Source: Larix kaempferi (Eukaryota; Streptophyta; Pinopsida; Pinales; Pinaceae). Taken from it: 64,000 nucleotides of DNA. Position 1 is the first letter of the stretch; each line of letters begins with the position of its first letter. Where the stretch lies: positions 10,693,501-10,757,500 of the forward strand of contig BSBM01000007.1 in NCBI GenBank assembly GCA_027924585.1, in the 5' to 3' direction. A program made the position numbers and the translations under genes. Of the stretch, positions 56,726 to 64,000 are shown one piece after another. The notes beneath the pieces are model-generated. The model was not told the origin of the DNA. It ran no database searches and worked only from the letters and a program-made list of their open reading frames with translations.

Positions 56726-58798
56726 TGCAGTGCTGAAAGTTATACAATATGGGGACATCTGCAGCTTTCATGTAGCACCAAAAATAGGCAACCTTTCTAT
56801 AGATATCCATGAGTATATACATCCTTTCTTATTCGTCAAATAATCAACAATATATGAGAAAATGCAAACCAATACACCTTATACCAAAAGGTTGTTATCT
56901 AGGTACTAAAAAGGGTAGATAGAGACTTAGGAAAAGAATCAAAAGCAGTATAATTTGTGGGAAAAATCTACTCAAAAGATGGCATTATGGATCCTATGAC
57001 TATACACCATTACATGGGTATCTCAGTGTAGTGACCCTTTTCTTCTTAGCACCCATGTTTTTGTCGATCCCCTTTAATATTTGGAGTCTGTATAGTTCAA
57101 TCCTTAAAGTTGAGCCTATTACCTATTCCCATCATCTTGTATTGCTCTTATTCTCAAACTCCCTCCTATATTTTTTCTATGGTTGATATATAACAATTGA
57201 CATCATATAGTATTATGTTCCCTTCATTTCATCCATACTACATTATTGATTTGCATGCATCAACCTCCATCTCATCAACCCCCAAGGAAATCCCCATGGG
57301 TTCACTACCCTTGCTTGATTTAGTTAGATAATATCATGTCTTTCATATGATCATATGCACAGGGAATTCATTTCCTTGCCTCCCCTACAAAATTTTCTCC
57401 CCTGAGGAAGCACTCTAGTATTCTCCCTAGCATACGACTGGGCTATTTTATTGTGTTTTTTAACACACCGAAACTCTAATAAACTAAGTTTTTTAACACA
57501 ACCTTAGTTTAGATGGAATCTCCCTTAGTTTCCTTGGTTCAAAGAATTTGCGTTACCTCCTTAAGAGTCTACCATAATGAATCCCTTACCATGACTTCAC
57601 ACACATATAAGTCACACCCTTTTTCTCAAAGAAAGCATTAATACCTTCCAAGCCAAACATTACTGAAATACACCCTTGTTATGACCACCCTCTACAAGTT
57701 GGCTCCCTATTTCTTCAAATTTGGTGTCACAGTATGTCTTACATGGCATTATTCTCTAAACAAGGAAGGTTTCACCCTATTTCCCAATTCATTACTCCCT
57801 TGAGACAGTCCCCATTATGACATGATATCTCAACTATCGCACTAGTCTTCAAAGGATTCCATATTATTTGATTCTAGTGTACCTTACCCTATCAACATCA
57901 ACACCTTCATTCTAGTGTATGTTTCTAGAGATTAGAAGTGCACTTGGGTACAACTCCTATTATCAGTGGTTCACCTAGGATTGAGCAAAGAGAGACATCA
58001 TCACTCTTTGACTTGGTAGGTTTTCACGTGCTCGACTCCAACACTTTATTACACCATTGAGAATCATAAATTTTTATGGTCCTAGTGAATTATATACCCA
58101 CACATGCATGAGTTATTTCCACCCCTCATGAGGGTGTTTCCCTTCTAGTAGCTCCCTACATGTTGTGGAAGATGGTCCCAGTTTTCAAAACATATGTGAG
58201 TTGCACCAATCTTAAGAGGGATTTTCCCTTCAAGTAGCTCCCCATGTGTTCTTGATTGATATTCTAGTACCCCATATCAGCACAAGTATCTTCAGTTCAT
58301 CCACACAAGTTCCTCCCCGTAAGACTCCCAATAGCTATCTTGTTATCTTGCACGTTCAAAGCTACTTCAGAGTTCACCACTGATTTTTTGTTTGAATTAA
58401 TGTAATCCTTTGGCATCCATTATGTTCAAATAACACAAGTACATATTCATTAATATGGAAATAGACATGGTCCCCTTTGAGTCATTGTACTACTATTGTT
58501 TATTATCATGGTCTCTTATTTGTCATGATACTTTTTAACTCACTGCAATAAGTGTTGGTCCCCATTGTAGCACATTGAGACATCTAGAAAAGTATGGATA
58601 TACCTTGATTGTCCTTATTGAGATCTCATTTACTGCTCACTTATTTGGTTTTTTGGTTATACAAATTGTTCTCTTAGTCCCTCTACGAGGTGGTTCTACT
58701 TCTAATATTGATCCACTCCTTACTTGGCACACACTCTTTTTCCATATAAAAGAAACCATGATGTCTTTTGGTTATACGATTAGCTCCTAACCTCAAAC

Positions 58799-58807
58799 AT
58801 TAGGGGG
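58799..58807 (+). other. Polypurine-tract-like run (ATTAGGGGG)
   Basis: It is preceded by CTAACCTCAAAC and followed by TAACTATTATC, both like the 794-802 site. The pair suggests two ends of one unidentified LTR family. Confidence 0.3.
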
Positions 58808-59786
58808 TAACTATTATCAGTCCAATTTTTCTCCCTTGTGCAATAAGAGCTCTTCACCATGATAATACACCATATCAGATGCATACCCTATCATAATCAA
58901 TGCCTCCATATTCATATGCAATCTCCCTCAATCAAATTGGAAATCCTCCTAGTAAATTGGCTATCAAGAGAACTCCTCCACCCAAAAATGGACCTCCTAA
59001 TTCCAACTTGATTTTTTAGTACAACAATAGGGCTCAACCACTTCATATATTAGGCAATTAAAGGAACTCCTAGTGCAGATACAAGGCCATTAATTGTGCT
59101 ACCCCTTTTTTCACTTGCTTTGGAAAAATCAAGCATTTCTTCCAAAAGGCATGGCTTTGGACTATCAACATAAAGCACTAGAAAGCACAAAATCATCAAT
59201 TTCGAGATGAAAATCCAAGGATAACCAAATACCCACAAAATCAAGCTTTTCTCCCTAATTGAAATAAAAACAGAGAGGATTTTTATAGGTTTCAACTCCA
59301 CAAGTCCATAAGTAACCATCAAAGGTCACATTATTCACTAGTTCATCTCTAATTCATTCATTTTCATCATCCTTTCTCTTATGTTCCATCCTCTGTCATT
59401 GAACAAAGTTATGTTATCCTTTCAATGAGAAATTGAGAAGGCCACTCCTTCCTATTTCTCCCATCCATCTTGCAAGTACCAAATCAAGGATTCAAGTGCA
59501 TTCAAAGGAGAAAAGGACCCTCTCGACGAAGAATCTTGGAGACCATCCTATCATCCTCAAACTACTCTGAAGTTGTATGCATTTCAATCCTACATTCATT
59601 GGTAAATGGAAAAGGTGAAACCATTATTTATATGTTGAAATCTCTTTTTTATGCATGACTTATGAGTAAATTTGCATGTATTGATATCTTTGTCTTTGCT
59701 AGATTTAGTCACTTGCTTTCATCATACTAATCTTGTCTATGTCTAAGTTTTTATCCCTTAGATTAGGATTTTTCTAACCTTTGTTA

Positions 59787-60368
59787 TGTTAATTTTCCGA
59801 TAATTTCATTCAATATTATCTAAGATCACTAAGAGAATAACATGCACAGCATAATAATCACAAGAGACAATGGACACAAAGTATTTCACCGGGGAAAACC
59901 GAGAAGGTGAAAAAACCCACAACTTCCTCAGAGATAGAATAAGCACCAATACAAAGATCACAAAGATCAAACCCCAAAATATATATGTCTTCAATAGCTA
60001 CTCCTCCTCCAGTTGTGCGCACTCCTCTTTGTCAACTATGCGAGTTGGATGAGTGAGTGAATGAATAGAATGAGAGACACACACTCTCTATTTATACAAT
60101 GACTTGACCTGCCTTTAACTCTAACAGGGCCTACTTCCTAAGGAATCCTAATAACCCATCCACATGACATATACAGGGCCGACCCCACACCAGTGGTCTA
60201 ATAACCCATCAAATATAAGTTACGACACTTACAATGTAACTTGCGACACTTGCAAATGCAAATGACGACACTTCCAATCGGAGGAGTAATACACCTCTGT
60301 TGGGGATACAATAAAGTACAAATGTAATATACAAGTGAATATCTTCTGAAGTTACAAATACATCAACA
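59787..60368 (-). repeat. Element D 3' LTR (582 bp)
   Basis: On the plus strand it runs from TGTTAATTTTCCG to TACATCAACA. The TATA box is reverse TATTTATA (60089-60096), with motif copies GTGGTCTAATAACCC at about 60140-60215. It is related to the A/C LTRs but clearly diverged. Confidence 0.92.
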
Positions 60369-60654
60369 CTCCCTCTTAACTAGGAATGTATTCTCTTGAC
60401 ATGGGTCATCAATACACATACGCACAAGTCTTCAATTTTGGAGCCGAATCATCATCACTGGATCACGGAGCATCATCGTCATTGCTGTTGTACTCATCAT
60501 CTTGATCACTGGTGCTATCTCTCAATTCTTATCATCGTAGGAAGTTCTACAGAGCAATCCCTTTTCCATGTTGGTTGTATGCATAGCCTCCTGTAGGTCT
60601 TCATCATATTTGACCATCCTTTGGAATCCTCAGGGCTGATTAAGTGCATCAATA

Positions 60655-61080
60655 AAACCTCGAAAGAGCATCTCAGGACTTTTACGAGCTCACTGCTCAA
60701 TCTATCGGATCTCCTAGGATATTTTACATGTGACCTTCACAAAACATTAAAAGAGTGTCTTGCAACCTACAAGATCTCTAAAGAGCATCCCAGGATCTTT
60801 TACATGCCTAGCACAACCTGTTCATATCTTCAGGACTGATTACATGTGAACTCGCAAAACCTTAAAAGAGTGTCTTGCAACCTGCAATATCTCTAAAGAG
60901 CATCCTAGGATCTTTTACGTGCCTAGCACAACCTGTCTGTATCTCCAGGGCTGATTACATGCGATTCTTACAAAACTTTAAAAGAGTGTCTTGCAACTTG
61001 CAAGATCTCTAAAGAGCATCCCAGGATCATTTACGTGCCTAGCACAACCTATCCGGATCTCCAAAACTGATTACATGCAC
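60655..61080 (-). repeat. Element D array, ~115 bp x 3 plus partial
   Basis: Units contain AAAAGAGTGTCTTGCAACCT, GATCTCTAAAGAGCATCC and ACGTGCCTAGCACAACCT. The GAGCATCC block recurs near 60785, 60899 and 61014. It shares its core (CCTCGAAAGAGCATC) with the arrays of A and C. Confidence 0.88.
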
Positions 61081-61104
61081 CTGCACAACTTGTCCATGGC
61101 CACA

Positions 61105-61245
61105 AAGTATCATCTTGATACTCATGATCATACTGATCATCATCATACAATACATCATCCTAATGCACATCATCATCCTAATCATCGTCATAGCATCGTC
61201 CTGATGCATATCATCTGGAGCATCGTCATGATGCTCATCACACAG
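61105..61245. repeat. Element D short ATCATC/GATGATC repeats
   Basis: Short units such as TATCATCTTGATA and CATCATCCTAATGCA occupy the place of the hairpin array of A and C. The stems are less regular, so this may be a decayed or ancestral form. Confidence 0.6.
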
Positions 61246-61317
61246 CACTTACATCCATAGCCATCGGAAGGATCCTCCTACCACCATGCTTGGAATGGCT
61301 CCTGCAAATGTGTCCCA

Positions 61318-62421
61318 TCACTTCCTCCTCGAAGTATCTTCTATCTGAAGAACACCAAGCCTCTCTCTGAAGTGCTCGAACTTCACTCTAGTTAATGGTT
61401 TGGTCAATACATCTGCAATCTGCTCATCTGTCGCAACATATTGGAGCTTCACAACTCCTCTCTGCAACATATCCCTGGTATAGTGATATTTGATCTCGAT
61501 GTGCTTCGACCTATCATGGAACATTGGGTTCTCAGACAACATCACACAACTTTGGTTTTCACAGAAGATACAGGTAGCATCCAACGGGAGATCAAACAAA
61601 TTAGACAGTAGCTTCCTTAGCCATACTGCCTCACAACTAACCGGACAAGCTACGACATACTCTACTTCAGCTATACTCAGTGCTACGTAGGATTGCTTCC
61701 TTCTAAACCAAGAGATCACACCTGATTCCATACTGAAGCAGCACCCCTGAAGTTCTCTTCCTATCTACAGCACTTCCTACCCAATCTGAGTCAACATAAC
61801 CCTCCAGGTTAAAATTTTGATTCGCATCATACTTGAGCCATAATCAACCGTACCCTTCAAGTACCTCAGAATATGCTTTACAGCAATCAAGTGAACATGT
61901 CTAGGATCCATTGGGAACTAGCTCAAGGTGTTCACAGCAAAGCAAATATCTGGTCTTTTGTTCGTCAGGTACATCAAGGACCCAATCATCTGATGATACA
62001 TCGTGGCATCAACCGACTCTGATGAAGCATCACTCAATAGCTTCATTTTCAATGCCATAGGTGTGGCCATGGCCTTGCAGTCCATCATCCTGAACTGCTT
62101 CAGGATCTCTACTGCATACTTCCCTTGTCCAAGGAAGATTCCATCTACACTCTGCCACACTTCCATACCTAGAAAGTAATGCATCATACCCCAGTCCTTC
62201 ATCTTGAACTCGGCAGCAAACTTCCTCTTCGTATCAGCAATCAACTCAATATCACCTGTCACAAATAGGTCATCTACATATAGTAGGAGTATCATTGGAT
62301 TTCCTTCCTCAACCTTGTAGTAAAGGTTGGAATCTGCTTTACTCTTGGTAAATCCCAAATTGGACAGGAAGTTGTCTATCCTTTCGTACCATGTTCTGGG
62401 TGCTTGCTTCAATCCATACAA
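61318..62421 (-). pseudogene. pol: Element D reverse transcriptase palm and RNase H
   Basis: The 61918-62421 frame has YGLKQAPRTWYERIDNFL, YVDD at 62269-62280 and IGSLMYLTNKRPDICF. After a decayed stretch (61732-61917), the 61318-61731 frame has ISWFRRKQSYVALS, SENPMFHDRSKHIEIKYHY and ATDEQIADVLTKPLTRVKF, and ends at 61318. The catalytic RT motif is intact. A TAA at 62422-62424 separates it from the upstream RT frame. Confidence 0.93.
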
Positions 62422-62424
62422 GGA

Positions 62425-63255
62425 TTACTTCAATTTGCACACATATGACTCCTTGTCATGTGTCTCAAAACCGAGTGGCTGCTCCACATACACTTCCTCT
62501 TCGACTACACCATTCAAGAAAGATGTCTTAACATCCATCTGGTGTATCTTCCACTTCATTACTACATCCATAGAAAGTACTCTTCTGATGGAAGTGTATC
62601 TTGCTATAGGTGCAAAATTTTCTTCATAATATATCCCCTCTTTCTGAGAGAAGCCACGAGCCACAAAGCTTGCCTTGTATTTCTCTATGCTTCCATCTGC
62701 AACATGCTTGATCTTATAGATCCACTTGGAAGTCACAATAGACTTCCCTTCAGGCCTTGGGACCACATTCCAAACATCATTCTTCATGATCGACTGGTAT
62801 TCCTCGACCATGGCATCCTTCCATTCTTTCTTTTCCGCTGCTTCTTCATAACTGGAAGGTTCTTTGTTCATTATGTCACAGAGTAAGGAAACATAGCTGG
62901 TGTGTGACCTTGTCCTTTTTATTTCTTTGTGTTCCTCCTCTGGAATACCATACCTTTTTGCATCTTGGATGAGCTCTCTAGCCCATGTCAGTTTCCTTTT
63001 GTGAGAGTTCTTCTCACGGGGTGGATCTACAAGTTCTTTTGGATCTTCTATTTCACGATCCACTTCTGGAATTGCTTCGTTCATAGTGGTGTCTTGTATT
63101 CTGGGTACTCTTGGTTCTTCATTATCTTCAATAGGTGTCTTCCTCGATTTGATGTATGCTGAGTCTTCATCAAAAGTCACATCCCTGCTTATGTCAATCT
63201 TCTTGAACCCTGGAAAGTAGATTTTGTATGCCTTCGAGCTTTCACTGTAACCCAA
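62425..63255 (-). pseudogene. pol: Element D integrase C-terminus, spacer and RT N-terminus
   Basis: A 276-codon open frame. It begins in the integrase C-terminal region (GYSESSKAYKIYFPGFKKID), passes a charged spacer (EIEDPKELVDPPREKNSHKR) and enters RT (EWKDAMVEEYQSIMKNDVW, SKWIYKIKHVADGSIEKYKA, FVARGFSQKEGI, NFAPIARYTSIRRVL, MDVKTSFLNGVVEEEVYVEQ). The blocks missing in A and C are present here. Confidence 0.95.
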
Positions 63256-63281
63256 AAATATTCCCTTCTTTCCTGAAGGAT

Positions 63282-63991
63282 CTAGTTTTGTCCTCTTTTC
63301 TTTTGGAATGTGTGTGATACTGGATAGACAAATATCCTGAGATTGCTAACTTCTGGTTTCTTACCAAAGAAGACTTCTTCTAGTGTCTTGTTTTCAAGTA
63401 TCTTGTGTGGTGTTTTGCTTTGCACATATACCGCTGCCCTTGCTGCTTCTTCCCATAGGTGCATGGGTAGATCTTGGTCATGAATCATTTCCCATGTTGC
63501 TTCCATGATTGTTCTATTCTTCCTTTTTGCAACCCCATTCTGTTGTGAATTGTAAGGAGTGGTCAACTCCCTCTTAATCCCTAAATCACTACATGACTTC
63601 TTGAAGTCTCCTGAAGTGAATTCTCCGCCATTGTCGGATCTAAAGGTCTTGATCTTCTTATCAGTTTGATTTTATATCAAGGATTTAAATTCCTTGAACT
63701 TATCAAACACTTCATCTTTATTCTTCAAGAAATAAACCCAAGTCTTCCTAGAGAAATCATCAATGAAGGAAACATAATATACATACCAACTCAAAGAGCT
63801 GGATGACATTGGATTGTATACATCGGAGTGGATAATCTCCAAGATTCCTTTTGCTTTGCTTTCACTGCTTGGAAATGCCTTGTTTGTGTTCTTTCCTTTT
63901 GCAATCCTTTGCAAACACCTTCATGTTTTGACTGGATTTCAGGAAGACCTTCTACGACTTTGCTTGCAATTGGTGGTGCTCTATAGTGCAC
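63282..63991 (-). pseudogene. pol: Element D integrase core and N-terminus
   Basis: The 63672-63914 frame has the zinc-binding tail and first catalytic part (IIHSDVYNPMSSSS, SFIDDFSRKTWVYFLKNKDE). After a stop at ~63670 the frame continues with the SDNGGEF block (second Asp) near 63620-63650. The 63282-63566 frame holds TTPYNSQQNGVAKRKNRTIM, where the catalytic Glu position reads Lys (QNGVAERKN expected), and PMHLWEEAARAAVY. The E-to-K change would inactivate integrase. The stretch nearest the edge (63791-63991) is the start of the GAG-pre-integrase domain. A frameshift separates it from 63255. Confidence 0.92.
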
Positions 63992-64000
63992 ATGTGCAAT

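Larger units (their letters stand above)
55844..59786. other. Unassigned decayed repeat DNA
   Basis: No convincing coding region is found. The minus ORF 59050-59322 (90 codons) and the plus ORF 58575-58790 show no motif. Contents I can point to are a short tandem array (56590-56725), a purine run at 58799-58807 like that at 794-802, and AT-rich sequence up to the left flank TGTTA (59782-59786) of element D. Confidence 0.45.
59787..64000 (-). mobile_element. Ty1/Copia element D with near-complete pol (runs off the window)
   Basis: The 3' LTR is 59787-60368, followed (minus strand, reading left to right in reverse) by the polypurine tract (60369-60377), arrays (60655-61250), RNase H, RT and integrase up to the right edge. 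Protease, gag and the 5' LTR lie outside. It is the only element here with integrase of this family, and so is the best model of the source of proteins for A, B and C. It has a few stops and frameshifts, so this copy is probably inactive. Confidence 0.93.

Noticed and set aside
59050-59322. 90-codon minus-strand ORF with hydrophobic stretches
   Set aside because: No motif, no neighbouring gene structure and no second copy; the length is within chance for AT-rich DNA.

Overview
The window looks like intergenic DNA of a large-genome seed plant, most likely a gymnosperm (conifer-like). The basis is deep nesting of Ty1/Copia and Ty3 LTR retrotransposons, gag and pol families I associate with conifer genomes, heavy C-to-T/G-to-A decay, and no recognisable host gene, tRNA, rRNA or CRISPR array. 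The taxonomic guess is inference; the retroelement content is read directly.

Layout. 1-1848: old unassigned repeat DNA. 1849-8546: Copia element A (+), 5' LTR truncated. 8547-11165: gag and protease of Ty3 element G (-), cut off on the left by A. 11192-23740: what I interpret as the 5.77-kb 5' LTR of G. It contains a ~1,070-codon open frame (called LTR-ORF here) and is interrupted by Copia element B (12924-19695, -). 23741-24236: a protease fragment of a second Ty3 element, K (+). 24237-33535: a second copy of the gag-LTR-LTR-ORF unit (H), interrupted by the small Copia element J (29713-32495, +). 33536-34075 and 52622-55843: K protease, reverse transcriptase, RNase H, integrase, C-terminus and 3' LTR, split by element E. 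E (34076-52621, +) is a gag-bearing Copia derivative whose 5' LTR holds the 7.7-kb pol-less element F (34457-42185, -) and whose 3' LTR holds Copia element C (45350-52575, -). 55844-59786: unassigned decayed repeats. 59787-64000: Copia element D (-) with a nearly complete pol running off the right edge.

History. K is oldest. G inserted into K's protease gene. A segment of about 7.0 kb (G gag fragment, whole LTR, K protease fragment) was then duplicated in tandem. B later entered copy 1 and J entered copy 2. E entered K, and F and C entered E. Target-site duplications of 5 bp support B (TGCTT), J (ATACA), C (GTGAG), F (TCTGC/TCTAC) and E (CTGAG/CGGAG).

Most unusual content. (1) A long protein apparently encoded inside the LTR of a Ty3 element, in two copies, with one TATA box before the ORF and another after it. 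(2) Arrays of tiny hairpins between the RNase H gene and the 3' LTR of Copia elements A and C, whose stems change together while an AGG-type loop is kept. (3) Element F, with 2.3-kb LTRs and a decayed ~940-codon ORF unlike gag or pol. (4) A group of Copia derivatives (A, B, C) that lost gag, protease and integrase but kept a ~3-kb non-coding leader with tandem repeats and, in A, a cluster of splice-donor-like motifs. Element D has the pol of the same family and could represent the helper.
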